DNA from: Qipengyuania sp. S6317L1
GTDB lineage: Bacteria; Pseudomonadota; Alphaproteobacteria; Sphingomonadales; Sphingomonadaceae
Direction: 5' to 3'
Length of the DNA stretch: 64,000 nucleotides
Assembly: GCF_023015615.1 (NCBI RefSeq)
Contig: NZ_JALKAJ010000002.1
Coordinates: forward strand, 248,001-312,000
Shown here: one piece after another, positions 35,924-44,957 of the stretch
Position numbering within the stretch: the first letter of the stretch is position 1
Layout: each line of letters begins with the position of its first letter
The notes under the pieces: model-generated
Database searches by the model: none
The model's input: the letters and a program-made list of their open reading frames with translations, nothing else
Told to the model about the DNA's origin: nothing
Position numbers and translations under genes: made by a program

Positions 35924-36862
35924 TCAATAGCCCAGCTTCGGATCGAAAATCGGAGAGAGCGGCTCGCCGCGCTGGTACTTCGCAAGGTTCTCAAGGAAGC
36001 GTTGGGCGCTGCGAATGAACATCATGTTTTGCGCCCTGCCCGAAAGGTGCATCGAGATGTGTGCGTTGTCGAGCGTCCAAAGCTCATGGGTTTCCGGCAG
36101 GGGTTCAGGGGTGGTCACATCAAGAAACGCACCTTCGATGGAGCGGGTCTTGAGCGCCTCGATCAAGGCGGGCTGATCGACAACTTCGCCGCGGGCGATA
36201 TTCACGAGAACACATTCGCGCTTCATGGCGGCAAGTTCATCGGCGCCGATCATATTCTCGGTTTCTGGTGTTGCAGGGACCGCAAGGATTACCCAGTCAA
36301 ATTCGCCCAGTTTTCCGCGCCATTCGTCAGGCGAAAGTACACCTTCTCCGCCCGAACGGCGCACCACGGTCACATCGACATCGAACGCTTCGAGCCGTGG
36401 CTTGATCAGCTTGCCAATGGCGCCATAGCCAAGCAGCAGCGCTTTGGAGCCAGCGAGTTCGCGCTTGCCGGGGCTGTCCATCAGCCACTCGCGCCGCTCC
36501 TGCGCGCGCACAACATCGCGGTAGCCCTTTGCGATATTAAGCATACCCATGACGGTGTATTCGGCAATCGTGATCGCATTGATGCCAACGCCATTGGTCA
36601 CGGTGATCCCGCGCTCGATCAGAACGTCCATCGGCAGGAAATCGAGCCCTGCGTAGATGGAATTGAGCCATTTGAGGTCGGTCGCAGCGTGAAGCGCTGC
36701 TGCCATCGCGGGCTTCTCGTTCATATCGAACCAGCCGATTTCCGCGCTCTTCACCGCTTCGAGAGCTTCCTCATGGGTCATGAACCAACGGACATCGAGG
36801 TCCTTGGGCAATTGCGGTTCGAGCAGCGGGCGGATCAGGCCCGAGATTGCCAAAGTCGTCAT
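35924..36862 (-). CDS. D-2-hydroxyacid dehydrogenase family protein
   Basis: 312 residues. The NAD(P)-binding motif is LLLGYGAIGKLIKPRLEAFDVDV. Catalytic region: VLVNIARGEVVDQPALIEAL (Arg context) and ISMHLSGRAQ (His). GhrA/SerA-like fold without regulatory domain, so likely a glyoxylate/hydroxypyruvate-type reductase or similar; the substrate is not known. The ATG at 36862 overlaps the cysS stop (ATGA), an unusual partner for this enzyme type. Confidence 0.88.
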   Translation of the reverse strand: MTTLAISGLIRPLLEPQLPKDLDVRWFMTHEEALEAVKSAEIGWFDMNEKPAMAAALHAATDLKWLNSIYAGLDFLPMDVLIERGITVTNGVGINAITIAEYTVMGMLNIAKGYRDVVRAQERREWLMDSPGKRELAGSKALLLGYGAIGKLIKPRLEAFDVDVTVVRRSGGEGVLSPDEWRGKLGEFDWVILAVPATPETENMIGADELAAMKRECVLVNIARGEVVDQPALIEALKTRSIEGAFLDVTTPEPLPETHELWTLDNAHISMHLSGRAQNMMFIRSAQRFLENLAKYQRGEPLSPIFDPKLGY

Positions 36863-38298
36863 AGTTTCCACTCCCAACCCAATGGATCGCCGTCCATCAC
36901 ATCTACGCCTTTTGCGATGAGTTCATCGCGGATTGCATCCGAGGTGGCAAAATCCTTCTCTGCACGCGCGGCCTTGCGGCGGGCCAGCGCGTCTTCGATC
37001 TCATCCTCGGTGATTTCCGCAGAGACCGGACGAATGCGAAGTTCCTCGCGGGTCAGGCCAAACAGATTGAGGCCCAGAACCGCGTCCATATGCTCGATGA
37101 CAGCGCGCTTGATTTCAGGCGCGACTTTCTTGACCGCCAACGCTTCCTCAAGGGCCGTCAACGCGACCGGCGTGCCAAGGTCGTCCGAAATCGCTTCGTC
37201 GAACTTGGCAAGAGGCGCTGCAAATTTCTGATGCTCGGCCATCGGCTCGCTTACAACATCTTTAACACGCTCAACTGCGATCACCATGCGCTTCAATCGC
37301 GTAAGAGCCGCCTCAAGCCCCTCCCACGAGAACTCAAGCTCCGAGCGGTAATGCGCCTGCAAGCACATCAGACGATAGCTGAGCGGGTGGAAGCCCTTGT
37401 CGACCAGCAGCTGCAACCGCAGAAACTCGCCGGATGACTTCGACATCTTACCGGACCGCTCAACGAGAAAGTTGTTGTGCATCCAGATGTTCGCACCTGA
37501 ATTGCGCGCCTCGGACAGTCCTCCGCATCCGCAGAACGCCTGATTCTGAGCGATTTCGTTGGGGTGGTGGATTTCGCGGTGGTCGATGCCGCCGGTGTGA
37601 ATGTCGAAGGGGAAGCCGAGCAGCTTCTCACCCATGACCGAGCATTCAAGGTGCCAGCCGGGCGCGCCTTTGCCCCATGGGCTGTCCCATTCCATCTGGC
37701 GCGTTTCGCCTTCCGGGGTCTTGCGCCAAATCGCGAAGTCGCCCGCATTGCGCTTGCCTTCCAGCTTTTCAATCCGTCCCTCGCCTTCCTCGGTGACAGC
37801 ACGCGCAAGCCTTCCGTAATCAGCGACGGTGGAGATGTCGAAATAGAGACCGCTGTCGAGCTCATAGCAGTGTTTGTCCGCCATGGCCTTGCCCCACTCG
37901 ATCATCTCTTCGACATATTCGGTGGCGCGGGGATGCTGCTTCTTCTGGATTCCCAAGCGCGCGAGGTCGTTCTCGAAATCGGCCTGATAAAAGGCGGCGA
38001 TGTCCCATGCGCTTTTGCCTTGGGTCGCCGCCATTTTCTCCATTTTGTCCTCGCCCTCATCCGCGTCAGACGTGAGGTGCCCCACGTCCGTGATGTTGAT
38101 CACGTGGGTGAGCTTATAGCCCTTGTACTGAAGCGTGCGGCCAAGCGTATCGGCAAACACATAGGCGCGCATATTGCCGATATGCTGGTAGTTATAAACC
38201 GTTGGCCCACACGAATAGACCCGCGCCTCGCCTTCGTGGACGGGGACAAAGGGCTCAATTTCGCGGGTCAGCGAGTTGAAGAGTTTAAGCTCGGACAT
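36859..38298 (-). CDS. cysS: Cysteine-tRNA ligase
   Basis: Class I aminoacyl-tRNA synthetase charging tRNA-Cys. 479 residues, with YSCGPTVYNYQHIGNMRAY (HIGH-like signature and a zinc cysteine near residue 30), zinc ligands including CSVMGEKLLGFPFDIHTGGIDHREIHH, and KMSKS (GKMSKSSGEFL). The C-terminal DALR-like helical domain ends with MDGDPLGWEWKL. Its stop overlaps the start of the hydroxyacid dehydrogenase. It lies 49 bases after the nitroreductase on the same strand. Confidence 0.96.
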   Translation of the reverse strand: MSELKLFNSLTREIEPFVPVHEGEARVYSCGPTVYNYQHIGNMRAYVFADTLGRTLQYKGYKLTHVINITDVGHLTSDADEGEDKMEKMAATQGKSAWDIAAFYQADFENDLARLGIQKKQHPRATEYVEEMIEWGKAMADKHCYELDSGLYFDISTVADYGRLARAVTEEGEGRIEKLEGKRNAGDFAIWRKTPEGETRQMEWDSPWGKGAPGWHLECSVMGEKLLGFPFDIHTGGIDHREIHHPNEIAQNQAFCGCGGLSEARNSGANIWMHNNFLVERSGKMSKSSGEFLRLQLLVDKGFHPLSYRLMCLQAHYRSELEFSWEGLEAALTRLKRMVIAVERVKDVVSEPMAEHQKFAAPLAKFDEAISDDLGTPVALTALEEALAVKKVAPEIKRAVIEHMDAVLGLNLFGLTREELRIRPVSAEITEDEIEDALARRKAARAEKDFATSDAIRDELIAKGVDVMDGDPLGWEWKL

Positions 38299-38347
38299 GG
38301 TGGGGCGCTTTTATGAGCAAAGCGCGCCGGGTCAATGGCCGATGCGC

Positions 38348-39010
38348 TTACTCAAAGCCGTGGAAGGTCACGTGCTCATCAAGCGGCACGCGCTCGCGTT
38401 CAAAATTGTTGAGCGGCGCGTCGGGGTCGCGGTAGCCAATCGCCATGCCGCAAAACAGCATGTAACGCTCATGATCGAGGCCGAGGTGCTCGCGGATCGT
38501 GTTGGCGTAAATCGCCATGAATTCCTGATAGCAGCTGTCGAGCCCCTCTTCACGAAGGAGCAACGCCACGGTTTGCAGCCACATGCCAGTGTCCGACCAT
38601 TGCGGCTCTTTCATGAAACGCGGGAAGTAGGTGAACATGACGACAGGCGCATCAAAGCTGTTGGCGTTGCGCGCCATTGCAGCAGCGCGGCCCTCTTTGT
38701 CATCGCGCTCAATCCCCATCGCGCCAAACATGCCTGCTCCCACGGCGTGAAGGCGCGAGAGATAGGCCTCTTCCTGTTCGGGAGCGGTCCAGTCGTATTC
38801 GGGTTTTTCAGGGCCGTTCTTGGCAATCTTGGCCCGAAGCTCTTTGAGCGAGTCCCCGGTGACAACAGCGGCTTCCCAAGGCTGGAAGTTGCAGCCCGAT
38901 GCCGCCCAACGCGCCGTGTCGAGCACGCGGCGGATGGTGGCGAGTTCGACCTTTTGGTCAGTAAACATCCGCACAGAGCGGCGGCTGGTGACGGCTTCGG
39001 TTACGTTCAT
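38348..39010 (-). CDS. Nitroreductase family protein
   Basis: 220 residues, FMN-dependent nitroreductase fold. The opening AVTSRRSVRMFTDQKV, AARWAASGCNFQPWEAAVVTG and the C-terminal MLFCGMAIGYRDPDAPLNNFERER are characteristic. No tandem ferredoxin domain. It probably reduces nitroaromatics or quinones with NAD(P)H; the physiological substrate is unknown. Its ATG overlaps the stop of the barstar-like gene (ATGA), and cysS follows. Confidence 0.9.
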   Translation of the reverse strand: MNVTEAVTSRRSVRMFTDQKVELATIRRVLDTARWAASGCNFQPWEAAVVTGDSLKELRAKIAKNGPEKPEYDWTAPEQEEAYLSRLHAVGAGMFGAMGIERDDKEGRAAAMARNANSFDAPVVMFTYFPRFMKEPQWSDTGMWLQTVALLLREEGLDSCYQEFMAIYANTIREHLGLDHERYMLFCGMAIGYRDPDAPLNNFERERVPLDEHVTFHGFE

Positions 39011-39324
39011 TCTATGATTACCTCTACATCTACGTCATCGCCCCAATCGGGGTCATCAATCCTGTCTTGGCGCGCCTCGACAATCCAAGATGAGAATTCA
39101 CGGAGGAATTGCACAAGAGTACTCGGGGCCTTGGTCACAACCAACTTATAGGGAGGCTGCTCCCGATTGAAGTCGGTCAGATAAATCATTGTTTCAAGGA
39201 AAGCGTCGGCATTGCGACCATGCCCTTCGAAACTCCCAAGGGATTCCGCAAGAGCTTCATAGAAATCTGTCTTGCTATGCCAGCTCGAACCGTCGATCTC
39301 TATTCTCCGAGGCGCCTCACTCAC
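39007..39324 (-). CDS. Barstar-family protein (ribonuclease inhibitor-like), orphan
   Basis: 105 residues. [23 protein letters not shown] ... [16 protein letters not shown] matches the barstar family, in which the GxNxDAL helix carries the acidic residues that plug the barnase active site; here Asp40 and Glu44 correspond to barstar Asp35 and Asp39. Tail [21 protein letters not shown]...DVDVEVIIE matches the final helix and strand. It is coupled on both sides by ATGA overlaps (cobT ahead, nitroreductase behind). No barnase-like RNase occurs in this window, so its target is unknown. Confidence 0.78.
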   Translation of the reverse strand: MSEAPRRIEIDGSSWHSKTDFYEALAESLGSFEGHGRNADAFLETMIYLTDFNREQPPYKLVVTKAPSTLVQFLREFSSWIVEARQDRIDDPDWGDDVDVEVIIE

Positions 39325-41159
39325 CGCCGCCGTCCGCCCTTCTCATCTTCGAACAGCTCCGCAAGCTGCTCCATGATCGTGCCGCCTAGTTGCTCGACGT
39401 CCATGATCGTCACCGCGCGGCGGTAGTAGCGGGTTACGTCGTGGCCGATGCCGATGGCGACCAACTGCACGGGTGACACATTCTCGATCCAATCGATCAC
39501 GCCGCGAAGGTGGGCTTCGAGATAGCCAGCCGAGTTCACTGACAGGGTGCTGTCATCCACTGGCGCGCCGTCGGAGATCACCATCAGAATGCGGCGTTCC
39601 TCGGGGCGATAGACCAGACGCGAGTGCGCCCACAAAAGCGCTTCGCCGTCGATGTTTTCTTTCAACAGCCCTTCACGCATCATCAGGCCGAGATTGCGGC
39701 GCGCGCGGCGCCAAGGCTCATCGGCTTGCTTGTAGATGATGTGGCGCAGATCGTTGAGACGCCCCGGCCCTTGCGGCTTGCCATCGGCCAGCCATGCCTC
39801 GCGCGATTGCCCGCCCTTCCAAGCTCTGGTGGTAAAGCCGAGGATCTCGGTCTTCACCCCGCACCGCTCCAGCGTGCGCGCGAGGATATCGGCGCTAATC
39901 GCGGCGATGGAGATCGGACGCCCGCGCATGGAGCCCGAATTGTCGATCAGCAAGGTCACAATCGTATCCTTGAAATCGATATCGCGCTCGACCTTGTAAG
40001 AGAGCGCCGTGCCCGGCGACACGATCACGCGGGACAGGCGCGCGGCGTCCAGAACGCCCTCTTCCTGATCGAAGTCCCAGCTGCGGTTCTGCTGCGCCAT
40101 CAAGCGACGTTGCAACCGGTTGGCAAGCCGCGTCACCACACCCTGAAGCCCGGTCAGCTGGCTATCAAGATAGGCGCGCAGGCGGTCCAATTCTTCAGCA
40201 TCGCAAAGCTCAGGTGCTTCGATTTCCTCGTCGAACTTTTCGGTGAAGGCCTTGTAATCGAGGCCTTCGGGAATGTCGGCTTGCGGACGGTTCGGGCGCG
40301 TGGGCGCGTTGGAGGCATCGCCGTCTTCGCCCGGCTCGCCTTCCTCAAAGTCCTCATCGCCCTGCATTTCGGCCTCGGTATCACCCTCAGCCTCGCCCTC
40401 CTGCATTTCGCCAGCAGCTTCAGCAGTGTCGGGTTCGGCCTCGCCCTCTTGCTGCTCGTCGCCCGCGTCCTCTTCATCCTGACCATCGTCTTCGTCAGAA
40501 TCGTCGTCTTCGGTCTGGTCCTGTTCTTCAGTCGGACGGGTCAGATCAAGGTCGCGCAGCATGTCGAGCGCGAGTCTTTGAAAGGCTTCCTGATCGCCAA
40601 GACTGTCTGTGAGGGCAGAGAGATCATTGCCGACCGCCTTCTCAATCGCCTCACGCACAAGGCTAAGGCCAGTGACAGCGCGCTCGGGAATAGGTTCGCC
40701 GGTAAGCTCCTCGCGCACCATCAGGGCAAGCGCGGTTTGCAGCGGCACTTCGGAAGCGTTTTGCGCACGGGTGATGCCGTCTGAATTGAGCCGCATCTCG
40801 GTAGCATCGTCGAGGTTGGCCTTGATCCCGTCAAAACGGTTCGCGCCAAGCGCCTCGTAACGGACCTGCTCGATCGCATCGTAGCAAGCCCGCGCAACGG
40901 GTTCAGGCGGCGCATTCACCGCATGAAGCCCCGCATCATGGTGGCGCAGCTTCAATGCAAAACTGTCAGCGAACCCGCGCGCTTCGCTCACCTGCTCCGC
41001 GGGCAAATCGCGTCCGGGCAATGGCACGCGAAAACGGTTGCCAGACGCGCCCGGCACGTCCGCGCTCCACGCAACCTCGACTTCCGCATCGCGGGAAATG
41101 GCGCGAGAGGCTCCGGTCAGGGCCTGCTTGAATTTATCGAGAGGTGTTTCTTCAGACAT
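39321..41159 (-). CDS. cobT: Cobaltochelatase subunit CobT
   Basis: 612 residues. CobT with CobS forms the AAA+/VWA part of the aerobic cobalt chelatase that inserts Co2+ into hydrogenobyrinate a,c-diamide. The N-terminal helical domain is followed by a very acidic Asp/Glu linker (about 195-285), then the VWA domain with the metal-ion site DNSGSMRG (about 404). Its own stop overlaps the start of the barstar homologue. cobS, the usual neighbour, and all other cobalamin genes are absent here, so CobT may serve another ATPase partner in this organism. Confidence 0.9.
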   Translation of the reverse strand: MSEETPLDKFKQALTGASRAISRDAEVEVAWSADVPGASGNRFRVPLPGRDLPAEQVSEARGFADSFALKLRHHDAGLHAVNAPPEPVARACYDAIEQVRYEALGANRFDGIKANLDDATEMRLNSDGITRAQNASEVPLQTALALMVREELTGEPIPERAVTGLSLVREAIEKAVGNDLSALTDSLGDQEAFQRLALDMLRDLDLTRPTEEQDQTEDDDSDEDDGQDEEDAGDEQQEGEAEPDTAEAAGEMQEGEAEGDTEAEMQGDEDFEEGEPGEDGDASNAPTRPNRPQADIPEGLDYKAFTEKFDEEIEAPELCDAEELDRLRAYLDSQLTGLQGVVTRLANRLQRRLMAQQNRSWDFDQEEGVLDAARLSRVIVSPGTALSYKVERDIDFKDTIVTLLIDNSGSMRGRPISIAAISADILARTLERCGVKTEILGFTTRAWKGGQSREAWLADGKPQGPGRLNDLRHIIYKQADEPWRRARRNLGLMMREGLLKENIDGEALLWAHSRLVYRPEERRILMVISDGAPVDDSTLSVNSAGYLEAHLRGVIDWIENVSPVQLVAIGIGHDVTRYYRRAVTIMDVEQLGGTIMEQLAELFEDEKGGRRR

Positions 41160-41223
41160 TACCGGTTGCCGTTAGCAACCCATGAGCCGTGGCGGCAAGG
41201 CGTATCTGATCAAACGATGCCCA

Positions 41224-41877
41224 TTATACAATCGACTGCCCCGTGGCTTCCCAGTCCTTGAGGAAGCCTTCAATGCCCTTGTCGGTCAGCACGTGGTTGA
41301 ACAGCGCATGGATCACCTTGGGCGGCGCCGTCATGACATCTGCGCCGATCTTCGCAGCTTCGAGCACGTGGGTGACGTGGCGAACGGACGCGACAAGGAT
41401 TTCGGTATCGAAACCATAGTTATCATAGATCAGACGGATGTCCTCGATAAGGTCCATACCTTCAAAGCCGTTGTCATCATGGCGCCCAACGAACGGCGAG
41501 ATAAAGGTTGCACCCGCTTTCGCCGCAAGCAGCGCCTGGTTCGCCGAAAAGCACAGCGTCACATTGACCATCGTGCCATCGCCCGTGAGCGCCTTGCAGG
41601 TCTTGAGCCCATCGACCGTCAGCGGGACCTTGATGCAGACATTGTCCGCGATCTTGCGAAGAACTTCGGCCTCTTTCATCATCGTCTCGTGATCGAGGGC
41701 GACGACTTCTGCGGACACGGGGCCATCGGTGATGCCGCAAATCTCGCGTGTCACTTCCATGAAGTCGCGGCCCGACTTGTGGATCAGCGACGGGTTGGTC
41801 GTAACCCCGTCCAAAAGGCCTGTTGCTGCGAGGTCCTTGATCGCATCAATCTCTGCAGTGTCGGCGAAGAATTTCAT
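41224..41877 (-). CDS. Transaldolase-like aldolase (fructose-6-phosphate aldolase type)
   Basis: 217 residues, the short single-barrel transaldolase subfamily. [16 protein letters not shown] and GVTTNPSLI open the barrel; the Schiff-base lysine is K83 (NVCIKVPLT). Later motifs are [28 protein letters not shown] and [26 protein letters not shown]. Members act as transaldolase or as fructose-6-phosphate aldolase; the length of about 215 residues fits either. It is the first gene before cobT on this strand, 64 bases away. Confidence 0.92.
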   Translation of the reverse strand: MKFFADTAEIDAIKDLAATGLLDGVTTNPSLIHKSGRDFMEVTREICGITDGPVSAEVVALDHETMMKEAEVLRKIADNVCIKVPLTVDGLKTCKALTGDGTMVNVTLCFSANQALLAAKAGATFISPFVGRHDDNGFEGMDLIEDIRLIYDNYGFDTEILVASVRHVTHVLEAAKIGADVMTAPPKVIHALFNHVLTDKGIEGFLKDWEATGQSIV

Positions 41878-41987
41878 GGGCGGGGCCTTTCAATCGAGTC
41901 TCTCTTTCGACGCTGATTGCCCGTGTGGAGGGAGATTCGCAACCGGAGAGGTTCGTTGTTTCGGGGATGCCTTGTGCGCGATCAGCC

Positions 41988-42695
41988 CTAGAGCGACCTT
42001 CCAAGCCCAAAGACGCCGATCAGAAGCGGGTCGTTGGTTCCTTGCGGGTTGGCGCGAATGAGCGCTTCTTCATTGCCGATTTCGCTCCAGATCACATCGT
42101 CGATATTGCCCGCAAAACCCTGCACAATACCGCTGATATCTGACCCGCTTACTTCGCGCAGAAGTTCGGAAACCGCCGGGTCGGACGCAATGCGTAGCGC
42201 ATCGCCTAGCTCTGGCACCATCTCGTCGATCAACCGTCCGCCCAACTCCCCGCGCAAGGCAGTGGTTGCCGCCTTTGGGCCCCCGCGCACCAGCTGAACC
42301 GCATTGGCAAAGCCGATGGTCCGCACCGCTTCGGTCACGATGGGCGCGGCCTTGAACGAGGCATCAATGGCAAAGTCGGCAAAAGCATCCTCCAACTGGG
42401 CCTTCACCAGCGTCGAGGTGAGAACCCTCGTCAGGACATTGCCACGCGATCCGAGCATGTCGCCAAGACCAAGCTGAGCCACTTGATTATCCCAGAACCC
42501 GCCGTCCGCGGTAAGCCTTGCAAAAGCATTCTCGCTTGACAGCAGAAGCAAACGCCGCACCGCTTCGGTCAGACTGAAACCGGACGTGCCGGCGCAAGCT
42601 GGAAGGCTGAGCGCTGCCGAAAGCGCGAGACCTCCCCCGATAAACTGACGGCGCGCGACCGGCGTATTTGCAGATGTGTGCGGGGATTTGTGCAT
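41988..42695 (-). CDS. DUF4197 family exported protein
   Basis: 235 residues. The N-terminus has RRQFIGGGLALSAALSLPAC, a twin-arginine-like signal that ends in a possible lipobox, so it is exported and probably lipid-anchored. The rest matches DUF4197, a family of unknown function: DGGFWDNQVAQLGLGDML, then helical repeats and DISGIVQGFAGNIDDVIWSEIGNEEALIRANPQGTNDPLL. GAGGAGG lies six bases before the ATG at 42695, which decides the start over two upstream ATGs. Divergent from priA. Confidence 0.85.
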   Translation of the reverse strand: MHKSPHTSANTPVARRQFIGGGLALSAALSLPACAGTSGFSLTEAVRRLLLLSSENAFARLTADGGFWDNQVAQLGLGDMLGSRGNVLTRVLTSTLVKAQLEDAFADFAIDASFKAAPIVTEAVRTIGFANAVQLVRGGPKAATTALRGELGGRLIDEMVPELGDALRIASDPAVSELLREVSGSDISGIVQGFAGNIDDVIWSEIGNEEALIRANPQGTNDPLLIGVFGLGRSL

Positions 42696-42752
42696 ATGTG
42701 CCTCCTCATTGACTGGCATATTCGCCTCACGCGGCATAGTTGTAGCCCTGCG

Positions 42753-44921
42753 ATGAACCGCGTCCGAATTCTTGTCCTGAATGCAGCACTGGGGCCGCTT
42801 GATTACAAGCTGGCCGAAGCAATGGCTGTGGAAGCCGGGAGCGTCGTGGTCGCGCCCCTGGGCCCGCGCACCGTAACGGGCGTGGTGTGGGACGAAGGGC
42901 GATTACCGGGAGCAGAGGTTGACGCCTCGAAGCTTCGGGCGCTTCGCGAGGTCGTGCCGGTGCCGCCAATCTCAGCGCCGCTGCGTCGCCTGATCGAATG
43001 GACTGCCGACTATTACTGCGCCCCCCTTGCAAGCGTTGCCCGCATGGTTTTGTCAAGCGGCGGCGCATTGGGTGGGCCAACCACAACAACCGAATATCGG
43101 CTGGTCGAAGGGGCCGTGCCTGAACGTATGACCCCGCAGCGCGAGGCGGCGATTGAACTCTTGCACGGCGAGCAGGGCATTTTACGCGAACTATCCGAGA
43201 TTGCAGGGGTTTCGACCGGCGTGCTTAGAGGTCTTGTGAATCAGGGCGTGATAGAGCCGGTGACGGTGGCGATTGATCGGCCCTATCCCCCTAGCGATCC
43301 TGATTTCCATCAGCCAGCATTGTCAGACGATCAAATGCGCGTTGCCAAGACGCTGGTAAAAGCGGTTGAGGCGCGCAAGTTTGAGCCATTCCTGCTCGAT
43401 GGTGTCACAGGTTCGGGCAAGACGGAGACCTATTTTGAACCCGTCGCCGAGGCGCTGCGCATGGGGCGGCAGGTGCTGGTCTTGCTCCCCGAAATTGCGC
43501 TGACTGAGAATTTTCTCACACGGTTTGAACGACGCTTCGGCACAGCGCCGGTGCAATGGCACTCGTCGCTCAAATCCACCGAGAGGCGCCGAGCCTGGCG
43601 GGCGATCAGTGAGGGTTCGGCGCAGGTCATCGTGGGTGCGCGCTCGGCACTGTTCCTGCCCTATGCGAACCTTGGCCTGATCGTCGTCGATGAAGCGCAT
43701 GAGATCAGTTTCAAACAGGATGACGGAGTGCGCTATAACGCGCGCGATGTGTCAGTCATGCGTGCGCGGTTCGAGAAGATCCCCGTGGTGCTCGCCAGCG
43801 CAACGCCTGCGCTTGAAAGCCTGCATATGGCGAACAGCGGGACTTACACAAAGCTTGAACTGCCCAGCCGATTTGGCGGGGCTGAATTGCCTGAAATCAA
43901 GCTCGTCGACCTTACAGAGCATAAGCCGGGGTCGGGATGCTGGCTGGCTGAGCCTTTGGTTGAGGCGCTTGGAAAACGGCTGGAGGCGGGCGAGCAATCG
44001 CTCCTCTTTCTCAATCGGCGGGGCTATGCGCCCCTCACCTTGTGCCGCAATTGCGGGCACCGTTTCCAATGCCCCAATTGCAGTGCGTGGCTGGTCGAAC
44101 ATCGGCTCTCACGCCGCCTTTCCTGCCACCACTGCGGACTTGAGGGACCAGTGCCCGACAGCTGCCCAGAGTGCGGCGAGGCGGATTGCCTGGTCGCCTG
44201 CGGGCCGGGTGTGGAGCGGATTGCCGACGAGGTTGCCGAACGCTTCCCCGATGCGCGCGTTGCGGTGGCGACCTCCGACACGCTTGGCTCGCCCGAACGC
44301 GCCGCCGAATTTATCGCCAAGGCCGAAGCCAAAGCCATCGACGTGATAGTTGGCACGCAGTTGGTGACGAAAGGCTTTCACTTTCCTGACCTTACCCTAG
44401 TGGGCGTGGTCGACGCAGACCTTGGCCTTGAGGGTGGAGATTTGCGCGCGGCAGAACGCACTTATCAGCAGGTCGCGCAGGTCGCTGGACGCGCAGGTCG
44501 CGGGTCGAAACCGGGAGAAGTGCTGATCCAAACGCGCCATCCGGAGGCGACTGTAATCGCGGCGCTAGCCGATGGCGACCGCGACGGGTTCTACGAGGCC
44601 GAAACCGAAGCGCGCCGCGATGCAGGGGCCCCGCCCTTTGGCAGATGGGCCGCGATCATCCTGTCGAGCGAGGACGAACGCGAAGTGCGTGATGTCGCGA
44701 CGCGCATGGGCCATTCGCGCCCGCATCTGGACGATGTGATGATCCTTGGCCCAGCGCCCGCCCCAATGGCGCTCCTTCGCAACCGCTACCGCTACCGCTT
44801 CCTCATCAACGCGCGGCGCAGCGCCAATCTGCAAGGCGCGCTTCGTGATTGGCTCGCCACACAGGAATTCCCCCCCGGCGTACGCGTTGGCGTCGATATC
44901 GACCCATACAGTTTCGTCTAA
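42753..44921 (+). CDS. priA: Primosomal protein N', replication restart helicase
   Basis: 3'-5' helicase that reloads the replisome at stalled forks. 722 residues. The N-terminal DNA-binding domain (about 1-200) precedes the helicase core with Walker A GVTGSGKTE (about 217-225) and DEAH (from 312). The zinc-binding insert has eight cysteines from about 431 (CRNCGHRFQCPNC ... CHHCG ... CPEC). Conserved DTLGSPERAAEF and QVAGRAGRGSKPGEV follow. Start ATG 42753 gives a standard PriA N-terminus; the open frame upstream is not conserved. Confidence 0.95.
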   Translation: MNRVRILVLNAALGPLDYKLAEAMAVEAGSVVVAPLGPRTVTGVVWDEGRLPGAEVDASKLRALREVVPVPPISAPLRRLIEWTADYYCAPLASVARMVLSSGGALGGPTTTTEYRLVEGAVPERMTPQREAAIELLHGEQGILRELSEIAGVSTGVLRGLVNQGVIEPVTVAIDRPYPPSDPDFHQPALSDDQMRVAKTLVKAVEARKFEPFLLDGVTGSGKTETYFEPVAEALRMGRQVLVLLPEIALTENFLTRFERRFGTAPVQWHSSLKSTERRRAWRAISEGSAQVIVGARSALFLPYANLGLIVVDEAHEISFKQDDGVRYNARDVSVMRARFEKIPVVLASATPALESLHMANSGTYTKLELPSRFGGAELPEIKLVDLTEHKPGSGCWLAEPLVEALGKRLEAGEQSLLFLNRRGYAPLTLCRNCGHRFQCPNCSAWLVEHRLSRRLSCHHCGLEGPVPDSCPECGEADCLVACGPGVERIADEVAERFPDARVAVATSDTLGSPERAAEFIAKAEAKAIDVIVGTQLVTKGFHFPDLTLVGVVDADLGLEGGDLRAAERTYQQVAQVAGRAGRGSKPGEVLIQTRHPEATVIAALADGDRDGFYEAETEARRDAGAPPFGRWAAIILSSEDEREVRDVATRMGHSRPHLDDVMILGPAPAPMALLRNRYRYRFLINARRSANLQGALRDWLATQEFPPGVRVGVDIDPYSFV

Positions 44922-44957
44922 ACGCACGCACGCGGCACTTTTCGCACACTCACGCGT

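Noticed and set aside
32920-36018. A very long open frame on the plus strand opposite the aldehyde dehydrogenase and acetolactate synthase genes
   Set aside because: It is antisense to two well supported enzymes, has the biased His/Arg/Asp composition of a GC-rich shadow frame, and has no family resemblance or ribosome site.
39624-40784. A plus-strand open frame opposite cobT
   Set aside because: It arises from the acidic repeats of cobT read in reverse; composition is Leu/Ala/Phe-rich without known motifs.
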